In this document: in pieces, positions 1 to 9,304 of the stretch
How positions within the stretch are numbered: position 1 is the stretch's first letter
Layout of the letters: every line of letters begins with the position of its first letter
Source: Antilocapra americana
Lineage: Eukaryota > Chordata > Mammalia > Artiodactyla > Antilocapridae
Assembly (NCBI GenBank): GCA_007570785.1
Contig: ML662442.1
Span: 32,422,691-32,486,690, forward strand
DNA: 64,000 bases
Reading direction: 5' to 3'
Notes under the pieces: generated by a model
Database searches by the model: none
What the model was told of the DNA's origin: nothing
The model's input: only the letters and a program-made list of their open reading frames with translations
Position numbers and translations under genes: made by a program

Positions 1-234
1 TTTTTATTAATTTATGTATTATTTTAAAAATTGTGCACCAAAAGGGATATGGGTTATTGAGATGAGCGCTAGAAGAAAAGGGAGGGATATTCCTCGATTT
101 AACTGAGAAGGTTAATTTCTGTTTTTTCCAATGGCTAGACTGACATGTAAATTGCTTCAAAGTGAAAATAGCACTGCTGGTCATAAACCTTCTGTTTGTA
201 AGTGAAGTTGAAAAAAGAAGTGCACAGTTCTTTG
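1..234. other. unassigned AT-rich sequence
   Basis: I recognise no repeat, exon or RNA gene in this stretch at the window edge. Confidence 0.5.
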
Positions 235-645
235 CATCTCCTTCCATCTAAGGATGGGAGGTAGAGCCCATTTCTCTACCCCTTGAGACTGAATTGGCCT
301 TGTCACTTGATCAACAGAATGGGAGAAGCAAAGGTGAACTGGTTTTAAGCCTTGAATTCGTTTAAACCTTAAGAGGCCTTGCACACTTCCTCCTGGTCCC
401 TTGGAGCCCAGGCCCCAACCTGGCTTCCCTGGTGGGGGACCAGGTGGATCTGAGCTAAGCCATAGTGGTAGCTGCATGATCTTAGGCCAGCCAGCCCCCA
501 TGCCATCTTGGCAGCTCACTCTAGAGTTACGAGTGACCCAGACTAGATGAGTAGTCAGTCCAGAAGACCTGTCAACCCACAGAATAGTGAGTTAAATAAA
601 TGATGCTTGTTGTAGCCTATGAAGTTTTAGGAATGTTTATTTTTC
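235..645 (+). mobile_element. MaLR (MLT1-type) LTR, ancient
   Basis: The order of landmarks matches an MLT1-type LTR in sense orientation: a segment about small change to 'agagcccatttctctaccc', then a 'cttaagaggccttgc' block near 369, and an LTR end with 'aacccacagaatagtgag' followed by 'ttaaataaatg' near 590-602. It is strongly diverged, as expected for a pre-ruminant insertion. No internal MaLR sequence is attached, so it is a solo LTR or a fragment. The subfamily is not assigned. Confidence 0.6.
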
Positions 646-972
646 AGTTTTCTTATATGGATGACAAACTATTGAATCAAATAGTCTTTTAGTTTGTTTC
701 AAGATTTGTCTTTTGTGGATCATGTGAACCAAGCTGAAAGACTATTATTAAAGATTAAGATTGTGGGTGTGATGTAAAAAGTTCATAACATCTTTGTAAG
801 AAATTAAAATATCTAAATGCATATAAGTAGTATTATCTGTTCAATCTGAATTTTGCCTTGATTCTTTCTTTTGCCTCTCTGTATTTACCTATTTTCTAAA
901 AGCCTTCACTGATTTCCCTTTTGTTGTAGCGTTAATTCTAAGCTCTTTAGTAGGTGAAGTTTTTCCTTGAAG
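646..972. other. unassigned sequence
   Basis: AT-rich sequence between two old repeats. I see no coding pattern and no family I can name. Confidence 0.45.
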
Positions 973-1058
973 TTTTACTGTTATATAATTGACATATGAC
1001 ATTGTATAAGTTTAAGGTGTACAACATAATGATTTGATATATGTATATATTACAAAGC
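973..1058 (-). mobile_element. old L1 3' end fragment
   Basis: The stretch 'ataattgacatatgacattg' followed by 'aggtgtacaac' is the reverse complement of the conserved 3' end of mammalian L1 (the part ending 'gttgtacacctgaaac...tcaactatac'). Only about 85 bp remain, ending where the next LTR starts. Confidence 0.55.
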
Positions 1059-1062
1059 AAGT

Positions 1063-1635
1063 GAATATTTGCATTCTTCCCCAAAATTGATATGTCTAAA
1101 CCCAACTCCCCAATGTGATGGCATCAAGATGGTATTGGACCACAGGGAGCTAATTAGGATTAGATGAGATCATGAGGGTGGATGGCTCATGAAAGGGATA
1201 AATGCTCTAGTCCCTCATTGCTAGGTCGGTAAAGAATCTACCTGCAATGCAGGAGACCTGGGTTCAAATCCTGGGTCGGGAAGATCTCCTGGAGAACGAA
1301 ATGGCAACCCACTCCAGTATGCTTGCCTGGAGAATCCCATGGGCAGAAGAGCCTAGCAGGCTACAGTCCATGGGGTCACAAGAGTCAGACATGACTTAGC
1401 GACTAAACCACCAAGAGTCACAAGAGAGCTTGCTTTCCCTGTCTGCTCTCAGACATGTGAGGATATAATGAAGATAACATGTGCAACCTGGAAGATACTC
1501 ACCCAAACCTTAACCATGCTAGCATCATGTTCGTGGATTTCCAGCTTCTAGAAATGTGTGAAAAAAAAAAAACTTTCTGTTGTTTCTAAGCTACCCAATC
1601 TACTGTGCTATCTTATAGAAGCCTGAACTAAGACA
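1063..1635 (+). mobile_element. MaLR LTR (MST/MLT1-type) split by a Bov-tA SINE
   Basis: Sense MaLR LTR landmarks in order: 'ccccaatgtgatggcatc' near 1109, 'gagatcatgagggtggatgg' near 1166, then after a SINE 'acatgtgagga' near 1453, a 'ggatttccagcttctagaa' block near 1536, 'ctttctgttgtttctaagc' near 1572, and an end of 'gaagcctgaactaagaca'. The SINE at 1212-1413 interrupts it where the family normally reads 'gcccttataaaagagac'. Confidence 0.7.
1212..1413 (+). mobile_element. Bov-tA SINE
   Basis: The tRNA-Glu-like head carries a B-box-like 'gggttcaaatcctgg' near 1260. The BovB-type tail follows: 'cccactccagtatgcttgcc' near 1308, 'tacagtccatggggtcac' near 1361, and a terminal 'agacatgacttagcgac'. 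The first bases are degraded compared with the usual 'ggcttccctggtggctca'. It is nested in the MaLR LTR. Confidence 0.9.
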
Positions 1636-1659
1636 TCAGGACATATAAAGCACTAGGAT

Positions 1660-1945
1660 CTCCGTTCCTTTCTGAATATGCCAGGTTTGTCATCCCTTCT
1701 TGGCTTTGTATGTGCTTTTATCTTCCTTGGGAGTGCCCTCCTCCCTCTTCTTCACCTGATGAACAGCTTACTCTTAAAAGCTCTTTTGAAATGTTATTTC
1801 CTCTATGAAGTCCCCCCTAAGCTTCCTGGTTGGAGGTATCTGTTGCATTGACAAGACTCCACTGCAGTGGATTGTGATTTTTTTTTATATGGTTGTTTCC
1901 TTCTCTCAGATTATGCATTCTTGCAGAACTTCAGATATTAGGTAG
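1660..1945 (+). mobile_element. L2 LINE fragment
   Basis: Diverged L2 3' region in sense orientation. The 'ttatttcctctatgaagtcc' segment near 1794 followed by 'cccctaagcttcctgg' corresponds to the typical L2 run that encodes nothing in older copies but is well conserved. No A-tail or target duplication survives. Confidence 0.45.
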
Positions 1946-2301
1946 AACAAATAATTACCTTCTATACTGTCCTTGCATAAAGATATGAATCTTAATTTAA
2001 TATTCATAAATGAGAAGGAGTAACTGATTTGTCTTTTAGATACTATCTGAGGAGATTTCTAAGTTCAGTGTAGATAAAATTCATGTACCACTTTTCTCTA
2101 TGATCTCATTGATTTGTTTGAAATATATTACTAAAACTAAGTGCTAACAGTAAAACAACAGTGTATTAAAGGAGCAGTTCATTCAGCAGGTTTTTCTTCA
2201 GAGCCTTGAACACTGATTATTCTATCAGTAGAAAAATGTTAAAGACTGAAGGAAACCTAAGGTAGCAGCCTCATTGGTAGTACTGTGTACACAGAGGATA
2301 C

Positions 2302-2493
2302 CTTGAAATCATTTAAACACAGAAGATTATTATCAATTGATTTGTCATCTTCCAAGAGCTTGAGTTGCTGAAACTCTTGAATCATCCCTTGCAAAAAAGT
2401 GGACAAGCTGCATAATTGTTGCTTGCTAATTTCCTTGGGAGAAAAACATGAACTCACTTTGTCTAGACATGCTGATTGTAATCCATCAAGCAA
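2302..2493 (-). other. exon-like open frame, unproven
   Basis: A minus-strand frame stays open over 2257-2493 and reads like protein. It includes the helix-rich run LQGMIQEFQQLKLLEDD and two short Cys-containing segments. A possible acceptor (caatcag) precedes 2471 and a donor-like AAG/GTATCC falls at 2302/2301, giving a 170-bp candidate exon. The donor is weak at +4 and +5 and the pyrimidine tract is poor. I recognise no family. It could be a real exon of a minus-strand gene, a decayed exon, or chance. Confidence 0.2.
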
Positions 2494-3129
2494 TGATTAA
2501 AGAGTAATACTTTTCTTCATTATACAGAATGTTAAAGAGACCTTTGAATAACAATTAGAATTCTTGAAACACAGAAGATAAAGGGTCTCAGCCCATAAAC
2601 AAAGGCTTTATAGAAACTCACATGTAAAATAAAAGTGAGGATAAATTCTTCATTCAAAGAAAAAGAAGCAACAACCACGTTGTAGGAACCTGATTCCAAG
2701 GAAATTAAAATTAAATATCTCATAATCCAATCTTAGGAATAATTTTAATGTAAATATTTAAGTAAAATTTTAATATATAGTAAAATATATAATTATGTGA
2801 TAATTATATATGTTTTATATATAAAGAATTCAACCCCATGTGGATTAATCATGCCATCCTCTCCAGCACTGATATCATAGGCTCCATACAAATGCACAGA
2901 TTTTATTTAACTATCTTCTCATTTGTGTTTTCATATATATTTCTTTGGTCTCTTCTGCTGGGTTTTAATCTGTTTAGCAGTCAGAGTATATCTTCTTCTA
3001 GGCCTTTTGTTGTCGCAGCTGAGTTAATGTCTGTCCAGTTCTAATCAATAATGTATTGATTGAAGAAGAAATGTTAGAGAATGTAAATTATCAGTTTCTA
3101 TTGTTCCTCACACATATAATTTGTCATTT
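2494..3129. other. AT-rich unassigned sequence
   Basis: Contains a very AT-rich run near 2735-2825 made of repeated 'atata' and 'taatta' words. I see no gene or named repeat. Confidence 0.45.
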
Positions 3130-3465
3130 TATGCAGTTAAACTATGCCCACCAAGCCTTGCTCAGATAATTCCTCCCCCATAAAAATGTTCTCATCTGCA
3201 TCTTAAAAATGTCGGTCAATCCCAGCCACCTCAACTTGTAATATTAACCCTCTACAAATCTCCTCTTATTTTTTCCAAAGACCATGTATTGCTATATTTA
3301 TTGTATTTTTATTTACCTGTTATTAACAAGTGTTTATCTCCTCTTTTTCATTAGACTGAGAACGTCTTGATTGCAGAGAATAAATCTTATTTGTTTCATC
3401 TACAGTGCTTTCCTCAGTTCTTCTAATATGCCATAAATGATGCTCAGAAAACATCTATTATTTCT
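3130..3465 (+). mobile_element. L2 LINE fragment
   Basis: Pyrimidine-rich sequence ends in the L2-type 3' block: 'cattagactgagaacgtc' (family: tagactgtaagctcc), then 'tcatctacagtgctttcc' and 'gatgctcagaaaacatcta'. Sense orientation, strongly diverged. Confidence 0.5.
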
Positions 3466-3605
3466 AAAAACAAATGACAATAGCTGATCTATAAATTTTC
3501 CACTAACATTCTCATAAATCCTGATCATGTTTACCTCTGCCAGCCCCAAAGTCTCTTTTCCTTCAAACTTTGTGGGAGTAGGTTTAATATTACTAGTGTC
3601 AAGGT

Positions 3606-3824
3606 GCTGGTGCTAAGTTGTTTCAGTCGTGTCTGACTCTTTGTGACCCTATGGACTATAGCCCACCAGGCTCCTCTGCCCATGAAATTATCCAGGAAAG
3701 AATACTGGAATGGGTTGCCATGTCCTTCTCCAGGGGATCTGCCCAATTCAGGGATTGAACCCATGTCTCTTAGGTTTCCTGGGTTGGCAAGCAGGTTCTT
3801 TACCTCTAGCACCACCTGGGAAGT
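3606..3824 (-). mobile_element. Bov-tA SINE (A2-type end)
   Basis: Reverse-complement Bov-tA. The BovB-type tail starts at 'cagtcgtgtctgactctttg', followed by 'ggaatgggttgcc', 'ttctccaggggatctgccc' and 'gggattgaacccatg' (the B box in reverse). It ends in the variant head 'ctagcaccacctgggaag', shared with the copy at 35412-35641. Confidence 0.9.
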
Positions 3825-4350
3825 GCAGTATAGGGTTAAAAAAAAAATGCTTCTGTCCCTCCAAAATGAGCAGGAATGTGTTTGGGAAGCAGAAAGGTGT
3901 CATGATAATAAACATAAGGATTACATATTAATGGAGTACTGGATTTTTAAAGTATCTATCATGCTTGAAGGTTCGATATATTAGACTAATATGTACTCAG
4001 TGATATCAGGAGTAATGCCCAGAAGAAATGATTTGTTAGTGTCCCCTCTGGATACATGCAAGAGTCTGTTGGCCAATTCCGTTGCCTCATCTTTGAGTAT
4101 GCCTCGCTTTAAGACCAGAGCTGCACTCAGGGTATGACTGAATGACGGTTATCAACTGTCACCAGACCATTCAAAAGTGAAGTACGCTGGCTGCCAACTG
4201 TCAGTGCCAGATGCAATGGCAAATCACTTTACAGATTGCTGACAAATTGCACTGATATGATTTCTGAAGAGCCTCTATAATTTATACTAATTAGAAGTGG
4301 GCCAGTCTGTGGAATATCTGAGTTACTTAGGGAATCTTTATAAGACGTGG
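3825..4350. other. unassigned sequence
   Basis: Starts with a short A-run at 3839-3847. No repeat family or coding signal is recognised. Confidence 0.4.
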
Positions 4351-4353
4351 AGT

Positions 4354-4640
4354 TTCTTTTTTTAAATAAACATTTGTTTATTTTTGGCTGCACTGGGACT
4401 TCAGTGCTGTGTATGGGCTTTCTCTGCTTGTAGAGAGTGGGGGCTAACTCATTGCAGAGCATGGATTGTGGGGTGCGCTGGCCTCAGTAACGGCCGCTCA
4501 CAGGCTCTGGAGTGTGGACTAGGTAGTTGTGATGCAGTGGCTTAGTTGCCCTGCAGCAGGTGGGATCCTCGTTTCTGGACCAGGGATCAAACTGTGTCCC
4601 CTGCATGGGTAGACACTGGGCAACTGGGGAAGTTCCCTAA
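4354..4640 (-). mobile_element. CHR-type (tRNA-Glu) SINE
   Basis: Reverse-complement CHR SINE: the T-run and 'tttgtttatttttggctgc' start at the left. The GC-richer body has 'gtggcttagttgccctgcag', the reversed B box is 'gggatcaaactgtgtcccc', and the head 'actggggaagttccc' closes it. An 8-bp 'agtttctt' at 4351-4358 and 4647-4654 may be its target-site duplication. Confidence 0.8.
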
Positions 4641-4713
4641 AAATGCAGTTTCTTAACTTTTAAGTTTAGTAAATCTCATGAACTTGTCTAAATAGAGGTT
4701 TTAGGGAGTATCA

Positions 4714-4927
4714 AGGATTCCCTGGTGGCTCAGATGGGAAAGAATCTGCCTGGAGATTGCAGGAGATCTGGGTTTGATCCCTGGGTAGGGAAGATCCCCT
4801 GGAAAAGGGAATGCCAATCCACTCCAGTATTCTTGCCCGGAGAATTCCATGGACAGAGGAGTTGACAGGCTATAGTCCATAGTGTCGCAAAGAGCTGGAC
4901 ATGACTGAGTGACTAACTTTCTCTTTC
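4714..4927 (+). mobile_element. Bov-tA SINE with target duplication
   Basis: Full-length Bov-tA: head 'ccctggtggctcag', B box 'gggtttgatccctggg', tail 'ggacatgactgagtgac'. It is flanked by 'agggagtatca' (4703-4713) and 'aggaagtatca' (4928-4938), 10 of 11 identical, which reads as its target-site duplication. Confidence 0.92.
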
Positions 4928-4938
4928 AGGAAGTATCA

Positions 4939-5259
4939 GCATTGATGAGTGATTTATCAGCATATTCATAAACAAATGGAAAAATGGTTCTGGGGGAATG
5001 ACCAGTATGACAGAATTAGAAATATAAGTGACTTTCAATAGGCTGAAATATTGAGTAAGTATAGTAAAATGAAATTCTTTAGGAATAAATCTGCAGTTTA
5101 CTTTTTTCTGGAAGGAAGAAATTTCTTTCTACTCTAACTTTTTGGAAAAAGCTCCCAAATTGAAGCAACGTTATTATACGGCTGCCTCTTCAAAGTAAAA
5201 GGATGAGATATCTTAACAGAAGATGACTATCTTCTCAATGCAGAAGTAATAATTTCAGT
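4939..5259. other. unassigned sequence
   Basis: No coding pattern or named repeat seen. Confidence 0.4.
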
Positions 5260-5545
5260 CTCTGCTCTGGAGAGACCTTAAAACTCTAGTGTTGTATCCA
5301 GTTTTGGATACCACAGAGAAGAGATATTGACAAATAAGTGGAGGTCCAGAGGAAAATAACTGGATAGTGAGGAGACAGGAAACCATAGCCTACAACGCAA
5401 AAATTGGAGACATTTAGTCTAGGCCAGAACTAATGTAGGAGTGGCTGAAATATTTTGACCTCTCATATGGGAGAGTTGATTAGATGTCTTATCTTTGTCT
5501 CCATAAAACAGAACCATGGCAAATGAGTAAGAATAAATGAGAAAT
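5260..5545 (+). mobile_element. CR1/L3 LINE fossil
   Basis: The series 'tgtatccagttttggatacc', 'agatattgacaaat', 'ggaggtccagaggaaaataa', 'ggaaaccatag' and 'gacatttagtctagg' matches, in order, the CR1/L3 reverse-transcriptase 3' region (family: tgttcagttctgggcacc, gacattgacaagctgga, cgtccagaggagggc, ggaaaccatg, atgtttagcctgga). This is one of the oldest repeat layers in the window and encodes nothing intact. Confidence 0.6.
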
Positions 5546-5997
5546 AGATACCAGCCCAGTACTTAGAGTGATGGGAGCACAGGCGCTTGGGATATTATAG
5601 AAGACCTTCATCCATGGACTCAGATCCTTTTCAGCCATGAGGTGTGTTTACTGTGATAGTCTCAAAATTTTAATTTAGTAATCAGACCCATATTTACCAG
5701 ATTCCTTTCCATCATTTTATATTTATCTTGGCTGTAAAATAGAAACCTCCTGCTTCACATTCTTTCTGACTCTGATTTGCCTGTCTGCAGGCTCTTTGCA
5801 TTCTTCACTCTTCTCTCATCTAAGGCTGAGTCTGTAAAGCTTTTGCAGCATGCCTTACTGCTAGCATCTCGATGGCTAGGGTAGCTTAATCTAGGAGAAT
5901 AGACATCCTATTTCAGACTCCAGTATCAAGCTATTTTTCAATTCTACTTTACTCATAAGGGCCTTGTTCAGGTATTATTAAGATTCTACTGACTGGG

Positions 5998-6235
5998 AGA
6001 ATAGTATTGCAGTTCAGTGTCAGTTTTGGAATTGAAATGGCTGGTTTAAACTTCTGTGACCTCGGGCAAGTTTCTTAACATCTTTGTACTTCTCTTTTTA
6101 TTTTCATTTTTGTTCTTTTCACCTGTAAATAGGGAATAATAGAGGTACTTATCTCATGGGTTGTTGTGAGTATAAAATGACTAAATTTATGTAAATCATA
6201 GTGAATCAGCCTGCCACATGCTAAGTGTTAGCTAT
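5998..6235 (+). mobile_element. MIR SINE (copy in duplicated block)
   Basis: The core pattern is recognisable: 'tctgtgacctcgggcaagtt' near 6053, 'tcttaacatctttg', 'cacctgtaaatagggaataa' near 6120, and 'gggttgttgtgagtataaa' near 6159. The same element appears at 7501-7738, so it is probably one locus shown twice. Confidence 0.75.
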
Positions 6236-6370
6236 TATTAATAATATTTTGACTCAAAAATTCAAATTTGAATTGGGAAAACAGTTATGGATATAAATTA
6301 AATAACTGTACTCTGTTTTGGGTGTGATATGGGAGGCCAGAGTTAGTTTATGCCTAAGATGATTTATTAT

Positions 6371-6747
6371 TGTTATTGTTCAGTCACTAAGTCATGTCTG
6401 ACTATTTGTGACTTCATGGACTATAGCATGCCAGGTTCCCAAGTCCTCCACTATCTCCTGGAGTTTGCTCAAATTTATGTCCATTGAGTCAGTTATGCTC
6501 TCTAAGCAACTCATCCTATTGAGCCTCCCTTCTCCTTTTGCCCTCAATCTTTCTCAGCATCAGGGTCTTTACCAATGAGTCGGCTCTTTGCAGCAGGTGG
6601 CCAAATTATGGAGCTTCATCTTCAGCACCAGTCCTTCCAATGAATATTTAAGGTTGATTTCCTTTAGGATTGACGGCATTGATCTCCTTTCTATCCAGGG
6701 GACTCTGAAGAGTCTTCTCCAGCACCACATTTTGAAAGCATCAATTC
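6371..6747 (-). mobile_element. BovB LINE 3' end (copy in duplicated block)
   Basis: Reverse-complement BovB 3' region running from 'ttcagtcactaagtcatgtc' to 'tttgaaagcatcaattc', where a T-run begins. It is the same element as 7874-8252. Its continuation is missing here because the contig stops. Confidence 0.85.
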
Positions 6748-7006
6748 TTTTTTTTTTTTTTACCTTAATTATATAATTAAATTTATTTCATTCGAAAGAA
6801 AGTTTTTTCTTTCAAATGCAGATCTTCCCTACCCAGGAATCAAACTGGGCTCTCCTGCATTGCAGGTAGATTCTTTACCCACTGAGGCAGGCCATTATGT
6901 ATGCCTATGATAACGAAAGAGGCAAGATAAGGGTTAAAGTCACAGATGGAGATTCAATATGAACTGTCTCTTTGTCTTCTTTTCTCTTTCCTTGTAAAAA
7001 CCAAAA

Positions 7007-7406
7007 NNNNNNNNNNNNNNNNNNNNNNNNNNNNNNNNNNNNNNNNNNNNNNNNNNNNNNNNNNNNNNNNNNNNNNNNNNNNNNNNNNNNNNNNNNNNNN
7101 NNNNNNNNNNNNNNNNNNNNNNNNNNNNNNNNNNNNNNNNNNNNNNNNNNNNNNNNNNNNNNNNNNNNNNNNNNNNNNNNNNNNNNNNNNNNNNNNNNNN
7201 NNNNNNNNNNNNNNNNNNNNNNNNNNNNNNNNNNNNNNNNNNNNNNNNNNNNNNNNNNNNNNNNNNNNNNNNNNNNNNNNNNNNNNNNNNNNNNNNNNNN
7301 NNNNNNNNNNNNNNNNNNNNNNNNNNNNNNNNNNNNNNNNNNNNNNNNNNNNNNNNNNNNNNNNNNNNNNNNNNNNNNNNNNNNNNNNNNNNNNNNNNNN
7401 NNNNNN
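7007..7406. other. assembly gap (400 N)
   Basis: Exactly 400 unknown bases. Open frames running through it are artefacts. The flanks are copies of each other (5904-7006 and 7407-8508), so the true gap may be negative: the two contigs overlap and no sequence is missing. Confidence 0.99.
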
Positions 7407-7500
7407 CATCCTATTTCAGACTCCAGTATCAAGCTATTTTTCAATTCTACTTTACTCATAAGGGCCTTGTTCAGGTATTATTAAGATTCTACTGACTGGG

Positions 7501-7738
7501 AGAATAGTATTGCAGTTCAGTGTCAGTTTTGGAATTGAAATGGCTGGTTTAAACTTCTGTGACCTCGGGCAAGTTTCTTAACATCTTTGTACTTCTCTTT
7601 TTATTTTCATTTTTGTTCTTTTCACCTGTAAATAGGGAATAATAGAGGTACTTATCTCATGGGTTGTTGTGAGTATAAAATGACTAAATTTATATAAATC
7701 ATAGTGAATCAGCCTGCCACATGCTAAATGTTAGCTAT
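7501..7738 (+). mobile_element. MIR SINE
   Basis: Same MIR as at 5998-6235, carrying both substitutions that distinguish the copies. The conserved core 'gacctcgggcaagtttctta' is near 7561. Confidence 0.75.
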
Positions 7739-8236
7739 TATTAATAATATTTTGACTCAAAAATTCAAATTTGAATTGGGAAAACAGTTATGGATATAAA
7801 TTAAATAACTGTACTCTGTTTTGGGTGTGATATGGGAGGCCAGAGTTAGTTTATGCCTAAGATGATTTATTATTGTTATTGTTCAGTCACTAAGTCATGT
7901 CTGACTATTTGTGACTTCATGGACTATAGCATGCCAGGTTCCCAAGTCCTCCACTATCTCCTGGAGTTTGCTCAAATTTATGTCCATTGAGTCAGTTATG
8001 CTCTCTAAGCAACTCATCCTATTGAGCCTCCCTTCTCCTTTTGCCCTCAATCTTTCTCAGCATCAGGGTCTTTACCAATGAGTCGGCTCTTTGCAGCAGG
8101 TGGCCAAATTATGGAGCTTCATCTTCAGCACCAGTCCTTCCAATGAATATTTAAGGTTGATTTCCTTTAGGATTGACGGCATTGATCTCCTTTCTATCCA
8201 GGGGACTCTGAAGAGTCTTCTCCAGCACCACATTTT

Positions 8237-8252
8237 GAAAGCATCAATTCTT
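8237..8252. repeat. target-site duplication, left copy
   Basis: gaaagcatcaattctt, identical to 9165-9180. It is normal BovB sequence duplicated by the 8253-9164 insertion. Confidence 0.9.
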
Positions 8253-8290
8253 TTTTTTTTTTTACCTTAATTATATAATTAAATTTATTT

Positions 8291-8320
8291 CATTCGAAAG
8301 AAAGTTTTTTCTTTCAAATG
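8291..8320. repeat. hairpin: 10-bp arms with one mismatch
   Basis: cattcgaaag (8291-8300) and ctttcaaatg (8311-8320) pair at 9 of 10 positions around the loop aaagtttttt. It lies just upstream of the A-tail of the chimeric retroposon. Confidence 0.6.
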
Positions 8321-8499
8321 CAGATCTTCCCTACCCAGGAATCAAACTGGGCTCTCCTGCATTGCAGGTAGATTCTTTACCCACTGAGGCAGGCCATTAT
8401 GTATGCCTATGATAACGAAAGAGGCAAGATAAGGGTTAAAGTCACAGATGGAGATTCAATATGAACTGTCTCTTTGTCTTCTTTTCTCTTTCCTTGTAA

Positions 8500-8954
8500 A
8501 AACCAAAATAGGTTAATAGAATAAAACAGTTTCAAGCTTAAGCCCCTCTCTCTAGCTTCTACATAGTTGCACCTAATAAGAGAAATGTAACCTTCCTATT
8601 TAGATTGATGTACTTATCCGAAGTATGCTGGAGACATTCAAATGGTAAACATACTATTGTTAAGTCTAATTATGCAGAAATCTGACCTTTTGCAAGGAAA
8701 ATAAGCTTAATGTTAAAGTTGTTGATGGTAGGCAGAAAACAAAAGATTGCATAGAATAATTGTGATGTAATGGGGATGTTTTTTGGCTATAAAACTGTAA
8801 ACTAACAAAAATAAAGTGAGAGACTTCTCCATCACCTCACAAAACAGCAATAAAGAGAGACTGCTTCATCACCACACATCGACTCAGCTCAGTTCTTCCA
8901 CCGACGCCACTCATCCCTCAAGACCCCTGGACCCGCTGGGGCTGGATCCCGGCA
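8500..8954 (+). mobile_element. solo-LTR-like segment (ERV2-type suspected)
   Basis: Plus-strand promoter and poly(A) features sit in LTR order: TATA-like ggctataaaa at 8785-8794, AATAAA at 8810-8815 and 8849-8854, and a GC-richer end closing in '...ccccggca'-like 'ggatcccggca' at 8944-8954, with the CA terminus expected of an LTR. The 5' border is not clear. No tRNA primer site or gag follows, so this is at most a solo LTR. It is antisense to the retroposed transcript that carries it. The family is inferred from general appearance only. Confidence 0.4.
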
Positions 8955-9164
8955 TCTTCCGGTAACTTGGAATTGGCAGATGATATTACAGAGCCACAAG
9001 TTCCACCTCTGAGTGCACAGAGAGAAAAGAGGAGGTCTCTAGAAAGTGAAGGAAAGCAAAAGCGTGAATGCTCTTCTTCAAAGAGAGTGGAAGAGGGCAA
9101 ACTCAGCGACTCATACTCATCAACCAGATTACTGAGAGAAGTAAACTAATAGTATTGTAACTGG

Positions 9165-9180
9165 GAAAGCATCAATTCTT
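9165..9180. repeat. target-site duplication, right copy
   Basis: gaaagcatcaattctt, identical to 8237-8252, directly followed by BovB sequence continuing in register (tggtgctcag). Confidence 0.9.
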
Positions 9181-9304
9181 TGGTGCTCAGCCTTCTATAT
9201 GGTCCAACTCTCACATCCTTACATGACTACTGGAAGATCATAGCTTTGACTAGATGGACCTTTGTTGGTAAAGTGTCTCTGCTTTTTAAAACACTAAGTT
9301 TGTC

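Larger units (their letters stand above)
5904..7006. repeat. first copy of 1.1-kb block ending at assembly gap
   Basis: This block is repeated at 7407-8508 and ends exactly at the N run. I find only two substitutions (6191 G versus 7694 A; 6225 G versus 7728 A) and a poly-T length change (14 T at 6748-6761 versus 13 T at 8251-8263). Block ends coinciding with gap ends point to unmerged contig ends. The features inside (MIR 5998-6235, BovB 6371-6747, SINE head near 6810-6895) are therefore probably redundant. Confidence 0.95.
7407..8508. repeat. second copy of 1.1-kb block starting at assembly gap
   Basis: This copy starts at the first base after the gap and matches 5904-7006 end to end. Beyond 8508 the sequence continues without a gap (taggttaatag...), so this copy carries the fuller context, including the rest of the chimeric retroposon and the BovB. 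Confidence 0.95.
8253..9164 (-). mobile_element. chimeric retroposon: unique segment, antisense LTR-like part, SINE head, A-tail
   Basis: A 912-bp insert flanked by perfect 16-bp duplications, with its A-tail (T-run 8253-8263) at the left, so the inserted transcript ran on the minus strand. Read in that direction: about 210 bp of sequence I cannot assign (9164-8955); an LTR-like segment beginning 'tgccgggatcc' at 8954; about 100 bp of tRNA-Glu SINE head (8395-8300) with 'aagaatctacctgcaatgca'; an AT-rich hairpin; and the A-tail. No open frame is convincing in either direction. A 60-codon frame at 8967-9149 (+) is Lys/Arg/Glu/Ser-rich but unrecognised. It looks like a read-through transcript that was copied back by LINE machinery, or a member of an unlisted composite family. 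Confidence 0.75.
7874..9304 (-). mobile_element. BovB LINE 3' part split by a retroposon
   Basis: Reverse-complement BovB in two pieces. 7874-8252 covers the 3' end. 9165-9304 resumes at 'gaaagcatcaattctttggt' and continues through 'tggtccaactctcacatcc', 'tttgactagatggacctttg' and 'gtctctgctttttaaa'. The two pieces join in register once the 912-bp insert and one copy of its 16-bp target duplication are removed. BovB entered ruminants by horizontal transfer and supplies the machinery for Bov-tA SINEs. Confidence 0.88.

Noticed and set aside
6905..7484. Open frames of 150-185 codons on both strands
   Set aside because: They run through the 400-N gap and consist mostly of unknown residues.
5904..8508. 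A genuine recent tandem duplication
   Set aside because: Both copies end exactly at the gap edges and differ only at allele-like sites, so unmerged contig ends are the simpler reading.
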